64,000 nt of DNA from Saxidomus purpurata (Eukaryota; Mollusca; Bivalvia; Venerida; Veneridae). Position 1 is the first letter of the stretch. Every line of letters begins with the position of its first letter. Where the stretch lies: the NCBI GenBank assembly GCA_022818135.1, contig JAFMSR010000018.1:3959983-4023982 (forward strand), given 5' to 3'. The position numbers were made by a program, and so were the translations under genes. Shown piece after piece: positions 48,974 through 59,738 of this stretch. The notes beneath the pieces are model-generated. The model was not told the DNA's origin. It was given only the letters and a program-made list of their open reading frames with translations, and ran no database searches.

Positions 48974-49275
48974 TCAGTATTTCAGCAAGGTCTTGACTGA
49001 CGGTCTCCTTGGGAAGTTACTACTGGATGGGACCGTAGGCACAATGTACAAGTGGGTCAAGTCGTATCTATTCAACAGAAGGGCTAGAGTCAGCGCTGAT
49101 TGGGTCCCTCAATGTGATGTTTAGCCCCCCTATCTCTCAAAGATGTCCTCTATGTAGACGAATTTGTGCTTTGGTGTTCAAAAGAGTTTGCATCAACTGC
49201 TACTTTTTAGGATGAATCAAGCTGCAAACATGCACTAGCTAGGGCGTAAGTGAGAGGATACTGAGAAATACCATA
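48974..49275 (+). pseudogene. LINE reverse transcriptase fragment (RNase H type)
   Basis: The plus frame reads DGLLGKLLLDGTVGTMYKWV then KSYLFNRRARV, a typical mid-reverse-transcriptase stretch. After an internal deletion it continues LYVDEFVLWCSKEFASTAT, where YVDE replaces the catalytic YADD, so the enzyme is dead. Sequence at 49600-49870 looks like the continuation of the same LINE, with many stops. The family differs from the YADD copy at 45 kb, because here an RNase H domain follows at 51.2 kb. Confidence 0.8.
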
Positions 49276-49903
49276 ATTGCTATTCAGTAGAACATAGATA
49301 AATACATTTTATTTTGACTATGACAATTATGTTATTCATTCACTAATATTTTGCAGAAAGATTTGAATAGAAATATCAAATATGTATCAAACTTTAATGC
49401 AAAAGTCAAATGTTTGTGTAAATAAATATGCATTTCTTCATCTTCGCAATTGTCCGTAAAACATCGTATATAACACATTCGGAGTAGATCGCCAGTTTGT
49501 CTGGTCGCTCTAATTACAATGTCATCATAACAAAGGCATCTCACTGCTTTCAAAACAAACAATTATCATAGATTCTACTGTAACCAGTGTCGGAATGGAG
49601 AAGGTCAATGCTTTTCAACTACTCGCTAAAGGAGATGTGTGAAGGCGCTCGTGCAATCAAGTAAGAACCGGTTCTTGCCAGACCACTCCATGAGACACCA
49701 ACACAGAATCGGCTGAAAAGAGGGAGTTATGTCCATGAATCTAAGAAACTGCCATAACGCTATCAAAGACCACCAACTTCTCCTCTGGACCAGTCGGAAC
49801 TGCCAGAGCCATGGAGGTAAAACCTGTCAAACACCAGTATCTGCACTACAGTATTAGTACAGTGTACCTGGTTTCCATTCGGGTGTGGAAGATCAAAATA
49901 TTA
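49276..49903 (+). pseudogene. LINE interior, heavily decayed
   Basis: 49600-49870 has coding-like but frameshifted text, for example FLPDHSMRHQHRIG and MSMNLRNCHNAIKDHQLL. It fits the region between reverse transcriptase and RNase H of the LINE that continues at 51207. The frame at 49332-49562 on the other strand is not supported. Confidence 0.5.
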
Positions 49904-51206
49904 AAAATTCATGACACAAGCCATAATGTCAGAGGATTATGAAAATATAAACAAGGGCTGTTTGTAAAACACGTATGCCCCCCTCGATACAAAAGTCAAA
50001 CTATGCAAGGAACAGTGAAATTCGTAAAAAAAAGGGCGCCTGTAAAAATTATAGAATTTAAAATACCCATTCTCTGATAATTCAAATATGCGCTGTTAAC
50101 ATTTGCGCTGTTAACATTTGATATATAATAATCCCCCCCCCCCCCCCCCCCCCCCCCCCCTTAAACCCCATTATCGCAGTAAAACCAATGTAGAAAAAAC
50201 AACTAACCGTAAGGTGTGTTCTTAGGCAAAGACACTTACTATAAAAAGTCTTTAAAAATTTATCTGAAGTAACAGTGACCTTGACCTTAATTCTTTTTTA
50301 TTTAAACAATTTCAAATCAAATAAGAAACAATTCGAAAAAAATATATTTTAATTACGGTGACCTTGACCAATCAAAAAGTTTTTTTTTTGCTTAAAACAT
50401 TTTTAAAATGAAAAACATCTAATGTTTACAACAGTGACCTTGATCCCCGCCCCCTACCCCTAGATAATTTTTTTTAAGTTGCTTGAAACGATGTATTTTT
50501 ATAAATATCTATTTTAGTAACAGTTACCTTGACCATGACCTAACTGACCTGAAATGGAATCCAAAGCTTCCTCTCCACGCAAACAACCTACACACCAAGT
50601 TTCATTGCAACTGGTCACTCCTAGCTCAAATTATTGGGCCGAAACTATTTTTCTATTTTTAGTAACCTTGAACTTGACCCTAGCGACCCAAAATGCAATC
50701 TCGGGCTTCCTCTCCGTGCAAGCTACCTACAAACCAAGTTTCATTGCAACTGGTCGATCCTTACTCATGTTTTGAGCGGAAACCATTTTTCTATTTTAGT
50801 AACAGTGCCATTGACCTTGACCCTAGTGACCCAAATAAGATTCAAGCTTCCTCTGTTTGACCTACCGACCTCAAAATCAATATAGGTCATCTGCTGGTCA
50901 TGACAAACCTCCACATCAAGTTTCAAGATGCTAGACCTAAGCTTTCTCAAGTTATTATCCGGAAACCGTTTTACTATTCCGGATCACTGTGACCTTGACC
51001 TTTGACATACTGACCTCAAAAACAATAGGGGTCCTCTGCTGGTCATAACAAACCTCCACATAAAGTTTCAAGGACCTATGCCCAAGCTTTCTTAAGTTAT
51101 CATCCTGAAACCAGTTTGTAGTTGGACCGACCGACCGACATCTGCAAACCGATATGCACCTCTTCTTTTAAAATCCATGGCACAAGCTATGATCTCAGAG
51201 GATTAT
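49904..51206. repeat. Satellite-like block inserted in a LINE, 37 bp flanking repeats
   Basis: The block 49941-51169 splits the LINE and is bounded by 37 bp direct repeats, 49904-49940 and 51170-51206. These are about 85% identical (ATGACACAAGCCATAATGTC against ATGGCACAAGCTATGATCTC, both ending AGAGGATTAT). It begins AACAAGGGCTGTTTGTAAAA and has a C run of about 28 at 50133-50160. It then has repeated units with GTGACCTTGACCTTTGACAT, GGTCATCTGCTGGTCATGAC and CCTCCACATCAAGTTTCAAG, and ends with GGACCGACCGACCGACA. Such arrays are widespread in molluscs, from general knowledge. Confidence 0.85.
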
Positions 51207-51540
51207 CCATCAGATGTACATAGACGGCTCTGCTACAGCTACTGTACAAGATTGTGGTGCTGGTATTGTCATCATGTCAATAACTGGTATACCAACAGAC
51301 ATACAAGGCAGAAGACATCATGCAGGAATTGTAATCTACTGAACAGTCAAAAATATACTATCAACATATGATCATTCTAAAAGATGCTCTACCATTCCTG
51401 GAAGCCTTGGATAATTCTAATTTGCCATCCCTTGCCAAAGAACTAAACAGGCTACGTGGGAACCAGAAATTGTCTCTTCAATGAATGTCCGAAGTCGAAA
51501 TAAGAAGACACGACAAAGTAAGAATTGAAACACTACAATG
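51207..51540 (+). pseudogene. LINE RNase H domain fragment
   Basis: The plus frame from 51215 reads MYIDGSATATVQDCGAGIVI, the first strand of an RNase H fold with its catalytic Asp in the IDGSA box. The end of the domain follows about 200 bp later as LDNSNLPSLAKELNRLRGNQ and LSLQ. It completes the LINE interrupted at 49.9 kb. Frameshifts are present. Confidence 0.85.
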
Positions 51541-51859
51541 CGCCCATTCAGTGATCTTTCAAATATTGCTACTTACCTCAAATAAATGTATCGTTTATGC
51601 TATTTCTAGGGCTTGAAAGAGACCAGTGCCAATTTCCTAGCATTCCGGATATTATCGTAAAATAATTCATAGCTCAGTGTGTCAAAAAGATTTATTGATA
51701 CAGAAAAATCGATGAATATGAGACAAAATTAATACCCAGTGTGCACAACTGCACATTCTGACAAACACTTTTGCAAAATTATGTGACCCATGTAAAAGTA
51801 AAATGTTATTATTGAACGTACATGCGACACGAGCTAAAAATAAAAAAATGGGTAAGTCA
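51541..51859. other. Spacer between LINE fragments
   Basis: No gene or second copy was recognised. It may be the 3' tail of the RNase H-type LINE. Confidence 0.35.
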
Positions 51860-53270
51860 ATGCTTATTTACTCTGTTCCTACCGATGAGATCAAAATCAT
51901 AGCACTGATGGCACAGCTACTTGTATTTTGAAAACATAATCTGAGGTGTTCCCCAGGGTAGTATACTGGGTCCTTAACTATTTTTGTGCTTTGTGAATGA
52001 CGAGTATTAGTACAAATAAAAGATGTTAGTTAATACATGTACGATATACAAATGATAGTGTCATTGATAAATAATAAACTTTCTCTCCAGATAAGGAAGC
52101 CTGAATTTATAGTAGTTGGCTCTTACCGAAAACTAAGTAATATTTCAGAGTTTTCTATTTCTTATAATGGTATTAATTAAAAGCAAGGGAATCTGTAAAT
52201 ACTTAGGTGCTACATTAGATAAGAACCTATCAACAACCGTTGTTGTTTAATTGCACAGAATAAGGTGGTAATGTATATTAAATAGTGAATGTAGAAAGTA
52301 TCTGACTTTGTCAGATTTAAGTTATCACGGTTTCCTTAATATTTAATAAAATGTATCAGCAACTAAGACTTATTAGGTTAATAAGAGATTTCATTACAAA
52401 TGTCTTTCATACCTTAAAGTCCCAGGATCACATTTACAAGCAGCTCTCGTTTGATCAAGAAAGATGTCTTACTGACAGAAATGACCTTTATTTGTACAAA
52501 AAAACCCTTACTTTTCTTTTTAAATCTGTAAGTACATATTAAAAACATAACGCAGTATCTTTTCAATGATATTTGCAAAAAATAAGAACGGCTTTCTGGC
52601 TACTCTTTTACTTGAAGAAACAACTTGAATACAAAAGAAGGGCATATGTCAACATTGCTTTAGAGTGAATAGATCATTATACTACCAATAAATTTATTTT
52701 TCTTCATCTTCTAGAAAATTCCAAGTGATCCTGGGACTTTAAATAAAATTTTAAAAGGGGTAGTGAACAGCGTCTATATAATATTAGAGGTAGCAGTAAT
52801 ATTTTTTTATTCCAGCTGTAAACGGTTTTACATCTTCCAAGTTTTTATTATAATGGTAGTTTGTACCTGAAATAAATTACCACATAATCTACAGTATACA
52901 GATTATAACAAAACTAAGTATGCTTTTTAAAAAGGAATAAAGAAACATCTGATGTGTAAGATGAATCCGACTCAGGATTCCAGCTACATAGATTTTTTTA
53001 ATAATTGTAAGATAGTTCATTTAAGTTTTCTGTTCTATTGGTTTTACTGCGATAATGGGGTTTGTGTAATATATATATCAAATGTTAACAGCACATGTTT
53101 GAATTATCAGAGAATGGGTATTATTAGTTTTAATCTGCTATCTGTTAAAGGAACATGTTGAAATTAAGCCGCAAGAGGTTATACTGAGTTTTATATTATG
53201 GCATAGTCTACGTCACTTGTCCTAATTTATTTTAATAATGTACGATATATAATTATATATTTGCTCGAAT
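51860..53270 (+). pseudogene. LINE reverse transcriptase and 3' region, decayed
   Basis: A reverse transcriptase core is spread over frames. GAGGTGTTCCCCAGGGTAGT at 51941 encodes the EVFPR/GVPQG-like box, followed by ILGP and CFVNDEY-like text. IRKPEFIVVGSYRKLSNISE and GICKYLGATLDKNLS follow, the usual sequence after the catalytic box. The thumb-like frame at 52351-52542 starts MYQQLRLIRLIRDFITNVF. 52440-52760 has a second copy at 26250-26580. The element seems to end near the AATAAATATATAG at 53269. Confidence 0.75.
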
Positions 53271-53291
53271 AAATATATAGAGGATAATTGT

Positions 53292-53720
53292 TGGTTTCGG
53301 TGTAGATCCGTATAATTTCACCGAGTGGGCAAAAGTGATATTTTCAGAGTGGCACGCCAGAGGAAAATAACTTTTTTGGTGTACACGAGTGAAATTAACG
53401 TGATACTACACGGATACCAACATTTTTCTGTTTATTTTATGGTTAAAACTCTACTTTTATTGAGTTTTGTTTCTATAAAATATCGAAAATCGCGGAAACG
53501 TCATCAGAAAACATAGCGCAAATGACGTCATTTTGACGACGTCATCGTCGCTGGTTTCCAGCATTAATTACGCTCGGTATACTTTTTGACGTAAATCCGG
53601 GTTAAAGATTGCAAAAACAGTGAAAAATAAAAATGGTAATTCCACTGTTTCAAAACTGTGGATTATCACTTTTATTTCACTGAGAAAACTCTATAATTCA
53701 CTGGAAAACATAAAATAAAG
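53292..53720 (-). repeat. Dispersed palindromic repeat, copy 2, next to gene
   Basis: This is the reverse complement of 22591-22930 over 53355-53720. It also carries a left palindrome: GTTGGTTTCGGTGTAG at 53291 faces CTACACGGATACCAAC at 53407-53422. Two TGACGTCA-type sites (53523-53530 and about 53535-53545) sit in its middle. It ends about 330 bp before the start codon of the C18orf32-like gene, so it may lie in that gene's promoter or 5' UTR region. Confidence 0.8.
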
Positions 53721-54047
53721 CTTTCTATTTGCGCATGGACCATAAGTCTACGACATTGGTCACGTTTCATTGAAATACACGTTTTAGGGGACGACGGAAT
53801 TCGGGATCGACATTTTGTTTGTTTGTAATTGTGCTTATTGGGTCCACCAACCTCGTTCGAGGTATATTCGATGCGACCCGTTCCGGATCGACATCAGCAT
53901 AGATTGCGTAAATAATATGCCGGATAAGGTACGATAAGTAACGGCCGTTAGTATGTTTACCGACCCAGATCAAAGGAAAGCGCTTGGATCACATTGATTT
54001 TTTTTACAGCTAAACATTTCCTAAACATTGCGTAGTTTCTTATTAAA
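53721..54047 (+). promoter_or_regulatory. Probable promoter / 5' UTR of C18orf32-like gene
   Basis: This stretch is richer in CG dinucleotides than its surroundings. A good acceptor-like site, TTTTTTTTACAG, ends at 54009, 38 bp before the start codon, so an untranslated first exon may splice here. No TATA box placement is convincing, and the transcription start is not determined. Confidence 0.4.
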
Positions 54048-54194
54048 ATGGTATGTGTACCATGTATCGTTGTTCCTTTCCTATTATGGTTCTTCCACAA
54101 ATATGTACGTCCCCTTATAATGAAAGTGTGGCCCTGGTCGACCCCGGAAAAAATCCAGGACTCTAAGACAGAAGAAAAAGTATCGAAAGAAAAG
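54048..54194 (+). CDS. C18orf32: C18orf32-like (UPF0729) protein, coding exon 1
   Basis: This exon encodes the first 49 of 79 residues. It begins MVCVPCIVVPFLLWFF and continues with RPLIMKVWPW. The human protein, as I recall it (76 residues), shares the MVC-PCIV-P-LLW opening with two cysteines, the short hydrophobic stretch and the Trp-Pro near residue 30, so recognition is firm despite the small size. The family is a tiny membrane-associated protein; the human member has been linked to ER and lipid-droplet localisation and to NF-kappa-B activation, with no known enzyme activity. The hydrophobic segment (about residues 4-17) fits membrane insertion, and the tail is charged. The exon ends at a GTAATA donor (54195), phase 0. 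If the donor is ignored, the frame runs on to an intronic stop after HWKNPFIF. No expression evidence is available from sequence. Confidence 0.9.
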
Positions 54195-54319
54195 GTAATA
54201 TCTCATTGGAAGAATCCCTTTATCTTTTAGATAGGGTAGATATACTTATAATAAGAATATGTACCTGTGTACGAATTCTGAAAAGCATTTTGCATTTGTA
54301 AGCATAAAAACCCTCCGCC

Positions 54320-54402
54320 CGGAGCAGGGTTCAAAATCCCTGGACCTTCAGGTCAGTCAGTAGCCCACTAACAAAGTTAACACTCTATCCTTATGCTACG
54401 AC
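54320..54402 (-). repeat. tRNA-like SINE remnant in intron
   Basis: On the minus strand TAGCATAAGGATAGAGTG matches an A box. A T-arm hairpin CAGGG-ATTTTGAA-CCCTG (54325-54342) follows at tRNA-like distance. The acceptor stem does not pair, and no single-copy tRNA fold results. Confidence 0.5.
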
Positions 54403-54573
54403 CGGATGTAAACATCGCACACACAGAGCATGTGCAGGCGTTTAACCGGTTACCCAACCCATTTATTCAAATATATTCTTTCGTTTTTAATCAATCGGAC
54501 GTTTTTAAAATTGTTCTCAAAGTGCATTTATAAAGATATAAATTAATTTGTCTCCACTATATAAATAAATTAT

Positions 54574-54647
54574 TCCACTCCGGCGGGGATTCGATCTCTG
54601 ATCTCCCGCTTGTCAAGCGGAGATACTTAGCACTGCGCTATCGAGGC
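54574..54647 (-). repeat. tRNA-derived SINE head, copy 2 (Val-GAC-like)
   Basis: On the minus strand it starts GCCTCGATAGCGCAGTGCTA (A box). It has a good anticodon arm, TCCGC-TTGACAA-GCGGG, with GAC in the anticodon position, then GATCGAATCCCC as a B-box-like part. The T stem (CAGAG/CCCCG) and the acceptor stem (GCCTCGA against GCCGGAG) do not pair, so it is not a functional tRNA. Its end, CGCCGGAGTGGAATA, is shared with 29355-29427. Confidence 0.6.
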
Positions 54648-56524
54648 TTTGACTTTCAGAGCTTGTAACTTTGATATTCAGCAATACAGACATTTTTTCT
54701 TTAATGGCGATACAAATTTATGTAATCAAACGAATTTAACTTCCCAGACACTTTAAATAAGAAGTGGACACATCATAAACTTGGTAGTTTATAAAGTATA
54801 TTCAAATATCTGTTAGAAAAAAATTGTCTGCATGTTCAAAAAAATTTCAAAGTTAGTTTAAAAGGCTATCTTCAGCCGCTACCCAGCGACAAAATCTCAG
54901 TTGTTCCGATGAGTTTCTGAACTTTATAACACTCGTAAACTATCAATCATCGGTCAATTTTTATCTTTTATTTTATTTATCATTCAATATTCAATCAAAA
55001 ACCATCAGGTTTTCATTCATGGAAGAAAACTGTTAAATGTGGCGAGCTTTGCAAATGGACATGTGTCGATTTCCAATGCGCAATAGCGCGCTTACCGTAA
55101 TTCTAATATGGCGGTTCAATTGCATAATTTATTCATAAATGCAGGAGCATAGAACTTTGTTAGTGTAGCCTCAATATTTCCACTGCAAGACTGATCAAAT
55201 TTACAAACTGATATTACATAGATGTCTATCTTTACAAAGGGTGGCCGTCGCATTATAACAAAAAGCCCTGGCGCACAATAAGTTGGACTAGTCAGTCAGT
55301 AGACTACTGTAGTGTCACATGATAGCACCAAAATTTTGAAAAAGGGTAAAAAACACCAAAAAAAAAATAACACGCCAGTCGTATTTGCGAATATGAATGA
55401 AGATACTGAATATGAACAATGGTTTTCATATATGTAGGATTTGTCAAGTTCCTTCTTTTAAATGATTAAGGGTGCAATGATAGGCATGTCATGCTTGTCG
55501 TTTAACTGATCAGATTAGCATATGCCACATATATACGGGATCAAATCATATGCACCCCCTACCACCTAGATGGTATATTATATAGGTAGTGGGGGAATAT
55601 AAACTCTGTGTTTATCGTAGGCTTATTTGTGAGTTTTAAAAAGTTATGCAAGAGCACTATGTCACTTTTTATTTCCCTGGCAATGTAAACATGTTTGCAG
55701 TTACCACCGAAATAAATGGAGTGGTTTCTTGTAAAATACTGATATCAAATTGCTGTTTTTGCACTTTGTTGATGGAAATCAAGTATCTGTTTAATCCACA
55801 ACATTTGATTAAAACTACAAAATAATCAAGCATTTACATGAATGTACATGTTGATGCCAGGTGGTCCACGTTGGTTGGTACCAAACCAGTAACCTGTCTT
55901 GAACAACAATTTTAAATTCCATTAAGATCAAACATAATGTCGTTTCAAAGAATAAGGTTTTTGTGGTGCCACCATTTTCATCTTTTTCATAACCTGTTTG
56001 TCTAGCAATTTTCTTAACCTTCTGTCTTATATGCTTTATCAATGTTGACCAATGTTGTCTTGTTAATTATCATATCATCATTTTGCTGTAAAGGGATTTC
56101 ACAATGTTGCTATCCCATGTTACATGGATACATGTAAACCAGTTGTTCAGTATTATGGAATTTTCACTAAATACATGTACCTACATGTAGTTTTCCTTCT
56201 CAATTATTCTTTTTAAATAATGAACATGTAATGATGTATACTTCTCAAAAATATTTTAGCGAATAAGATACTTCAAAGCTTTGACTTCATTTCTGAAAAA
56301 GCAGTACAGGCTGGTTGTTCACACGAGGTACATAATACATTATGAATTTTTAACCAAGTATTCCGTAACAAAGCAAGTCATATATTTAGAGTGCCTTCAA
56401 GAACATGTTGATAACTTGATATTGCATGTGGTTTTATTATTTACATGTATTCTGTCCTATACTTATTATGTTATGTTTTCAAATATTTTCAATGTACCAA
56501 AATATTTTGTCCTTTTTATTTCAG

Positions 56525-56617
56525 CCGGACAGTGAAGTTGACAGTACTCATAGCAATGGTGTTGTAACAAACGGACATGCTGTAACAGCAGGAGGGGGCG
56601 ACAAAAAGACTAATTAG
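56525..56617 (+). CDS. C18orf32: C18orf32-like (UPF0729) protein, coding exon 2
   Basis: This terminal coding exon supplies residues 50-79 and the TAG stop (56615-56617). It follows TATTTCAG and keeps phase 0 with exon 1. The residues (PDSEVDSTHSNGVV, then TNGHAVTAGGGDKKTN) form a polar, disordered-looking tail ending in lysines. The human protein also ends in a polar, lysine-rich tail, but this part of the family is poorly conserved, so support comes from splice sites, frame and total length (79 against about 76). An alternative acceptor cannot be excluded without transcript data. Confidence 0.82.
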   Translation, partial: PDSEVDSTHSNGVVTNGHAVTAGGGDKKTN

Positions 56618-58640
56618 CATCATCATAACTACATTGACTTGTGACTCATCGTAATTTTCAATAATCAGAGAATATGTAATTAACAGGAGCCTAAATCTTC
56701 ATCAAACATTTTCTCTCCAAGAGGATTTCAGTGAAGTGTTATCATCTTCAAAGATTTGTTTAATTTGAAATCTCAAGGATATAAACCTGGAAATTTTAAC
56801 AGATAGCGACAGTACAAGTGGTGCGAATTATCATATATTGCTATTTGTATTAAAGAAATGAGGACATCAAATAGTTTGGGATTTCATTCATATGTACTAG
56901 GACACTGTTTTTTTATCTTCTAATTGGCTCAATCATACTCTGTGAATCAATACTTAATAATGAAGATACAAGTCTGTTTGAAAAAATAGTATTCTACAAA
57001 GAGGTTATGAATTTTGTCCTGATGTAGGTCAGACAACCATGGGCCTGTCAACAGTTTGGTACAGGACTTGTAATTTCTGCCTAGTCACCATTTCACAGAT
57101 TTCAGAAAGACTTTAGTTCCAAGAGTCCAGTTCTAACCAGCTGAAATCTCATCTCATTCTTGTTAAAACAGCTCAGCTCAGATTCACATAATGACTGACA
57201 AAAAAAACTAAAAATAGAAAATCCAAGTAAATAACAAAGATCTTGCACTCCATTCAGAAACATCTGTTCCTAAATGAATGTTTTAAGTTTGGACGTTGTG
57301 CAGAATAACTTTGAACACTTGAAAAAGAAGAAACAATAGACATAATACGAATTATAGTACATTTGTAAGTTTTATATTAGTAAAAATGTATTCTGTGATA
57401 TATGGTAGTATAGTTTGTGACTTTGGTAAACACTGTAACAGTTTTCTTACCTACAATTATGATAGTTTTAATCATACAGCTACTTTGTTCAAATTGTGCT
57501 TGCACATTGTATTGTACAGTTATCTGAATTTTATTGGCTTTTTAGGTTAGAATGACATTCATTCTATATATTTTACTAACACACCCTTGAAAATTTATAC
57601 ATTGTATAATATATGATTTTAGCATTAAATGTAACAGTCTGTTATTACCTCGATTGTATTTGAATTTAATGAATAATGTCACCATTTCACAGATTTACAT
57701 GAGACTCTAGTTTTGAGAGTCGAGTTCTAAGCATCTGAAATCCCAGTTTTTTTTGTTAAAGCGCTGATGCATAATTCATATTGACGGACAAAAGTAAAAG
57801 GAGAAAAAGCAAGAAAACAACATGGATTGTGACTGTGTTCTATCGAGAAATATCTGGCATACATGATGTATTACATCTGATGTATGATGCAGGCAACAGC
57901 ATGTGTTTACAATATAACAAGATATTTCACAAGTTTTAAAGATTTTTGTACATATAGTTTGGAGCATTTTAACAGAATAAATTCAATTACTTTTTAATAA
58001 TAATAATAATTATATAATATGTACAGTAAATTAGAAGCTGCTAAATTTATTTTTGATGAGCCATCATGTGTCTAGGTTTAGTTTTGAAGATGAGCAAAAT
58101 TTAAGGTTTTTCAATTCAGAAGTGATAGGAAACTTTTCATACTTTTATACTCCACAGTGGCAAATTTGTTTCTGAATAGATAAGATATAAATTAGAAGCC
58201 ATAAATCTGGACACTGAAGTGTAAAACATTAATTGACAATGGACAAAGTGTTGTACAAGTATTCCTTTTGCCGTATTGGGAGTTTTAACAGAAATAACTG
58301 TAAATGTACCCGTGACATTGAAAGTTTTTGATACAATTTGTTCTATTTTTAATTGTACAACCAGCAGTCAAGCCAAGTAACATATACAAGTTCAGTTTAA
58401 TTTCTGTCACTTTCCAACAGTCCTATGATTTACTGCCCCTTTTTCAAATGTTTGCATAAATATCCCTGATGTTTGCTACCAAATGCTTTAATATTGTGTA
58501 TCATTGAATTTGTCTGATCCATGTACAATAGTTACAATTATTAAATTCATTGTTTATCACTAACTTCCTGTATAAACCATGGAAAATAAAATTGTATGAA
58601 TTACATGTGGGTAATGTGCAAATAAAAAAAATTGATTGTA
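56618..58640 (+). other. 3' UTR of the C18orf32-like gene
   Basis: No coding signal follows the stop. Candidate AATAAA polyadenylation signals lie at 57976-57981, 58585-58590 and 58621-58626, so the UTR may reach about 2 kb, with an earlier alternative end near 58.0 kb. An imperfect duplication (57082-57240 and 57677-57835) lies inside. Confidence 0.55.
57082..57835. repeat. Imperfect 150 bp direct duplication in the 3' UTR
   Basis: GTCACCATTTCACAGATTT, then GAGTCCAGTTCTAA against GAGTCGAGTTCTAA, AGCTGAAATCTCA against ATCTGAAATCCCA, and further matches through the GACTGACAAAA / TTGACGGACAAAA phrase. The copies start at 57083 and 57678, about 595 bp apart. Confidence 0.75.
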
Positions 58641-58970
58641 TAAAACATCATTATTATTTTTGTTATTTAGAAAGTGTATAGTCCCAGCTCAGCTGACCAT
58701 AGGGTTTCTCACCTGGTGAACTTGAAAAGACCCCAAATCATTAGTATCATGAATGTCAATAATTTTCCCCTTTAGTTATGAAGTTAAAAAAAATTCTGTG
58801 AAAAAAGTTGGTACCTTACAGAATGTACTGACTTACTGGTTTATTTACTCAACTGCATGACTGTATTCTGCACAATACATTGTGCTAGCTTGGGTGTCTG
58901 TTTTATTAATTGAACTCACCAAAGCACAATTTGCCCATGGTGAATTAGTTACATGTATTGTGATTACCCA
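58641..58970. other. Intergenic after polyadenylation sites
   Basis: Nothing is recognisable except the GTCTGTTTT repeats that begin at its right edge. Confidence 0.35.
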
Positions 58971-59057
58971 GTGTCTGTTTTCCATCAACATTGTCTGTTT
59001 TTCACCAACAGTCTGTTTTCCATCAACAGTGTCTGTTGTCCAATCACAAGTCTTTTT
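58971..59057 (+). repeat. Short tandem repeat, 18-20 bp unit
   Basis: Four copies of GTCTGTTTTCCATCAACAGT-like units start at 58973, 58993, 59011 and 59031, followed by a partial fifth. Confidence 0.85.
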
Positions 59058-59485
59058 GTTTTAGAAAAATAGGAAGGAAAACAGAAATAGACACAAATTA
59101 TGCAGCTTACATGTTTTAATGGTTTTTGAAATCATCATCACAAACATAAATATTAATACATATTAATATAGCTCATTTTTCTCAACTGGTTAAAAATGCG
59201 GGACATTTGTATATTAAAATACAGTACCACTACCTACAGAAACTGTTTCATTTTTGCTATCTATAACATGTAACATTTGCAGACATATAATTTTGTAGTT
59301 TCAGCTTTTGGAAATAGTTAATAATTCTTGTAAGGTTAATTGTTTATTTATTTCAACAGTAAATCTATGAGAATTTTAAAATATAATTGCTTGGTTCTTC
59401 ATTATCAGAAAAGTTCACATATCACAGACATCAGAATTGACAATGAAGTCACACAAAGTAATGCAATTTAATCTCTGATTTTCTA
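59058..59485. other. Intergenic, no gene seen
   Basis: AT-rich. AATAAA on the minus strand near 59344-59353 could be a distant polyadenylation signal of the converging minus-strand gene, but nothing ties it to that gene. Confidence 0.3.
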
Positions 59486-59570
59486 TGAAGCTGAGTGGTT
59501 CTGGTGACTGGATTTGTACTCATTAAATCTCTCACTGTTTACGAGTCCCTAGTTTGAGCCCGGCTACTAA
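59486..59570 (+). repeat. tRNA-like SINE head (Leu/Ser-type)
   Basis: AAGCTGAGTGGTTCTGGTGA resembles a type II tRNA A box. AGTCCCTAGTTTGAGCCCGG, about 60 bp later, resembles a B box. The sequence between does not fold as a proper tRNA. Confidence 0.5.
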
Positions 59571-59738
59571 ACAGGTTCTTTATGTGCGAAAGTGTGAATA
59601 TCCTTAGGTACAATAGGTACAAGAATGCTGCATGAATAAAGACAACCACAGTCCTTTCTCATACAAAAATAAACTATACAGAATGATAAATCAAAATAAC
59701 ATGTATTCATAATTGTGTAGATCCATCAGAAATCTGAG

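Larger units (their letters stand above)
54195..56524 (+). other. Intron of the C18orf32-like gene (2330 bp)
   Basis: The intron runs from GTAATA after 54194 to TTTTTATTTCAG before 56525, with canonical GT-AG ends and phase 0. It contains two tRNA-like repeat remnants (54320-54402 and 54574-54647). The open frames inside it (56281-56535 and the minus-strand frame at 55815-56042) have no recognisable domain. Confidence 0.85.

Noticed and set aside
54574..54647. Functional tRNA-Val(GAC)
   Set aside because: The anticodon arm is good, but the T stem and acceptor stem do not pair, so it is a SINE remnant.
56281..56535. 84-residue plus-strand frame before coding exon 2
   Set aside because: It is intron sequence; the acceptor at 56523-56524 and agreement with family length favour splicing.
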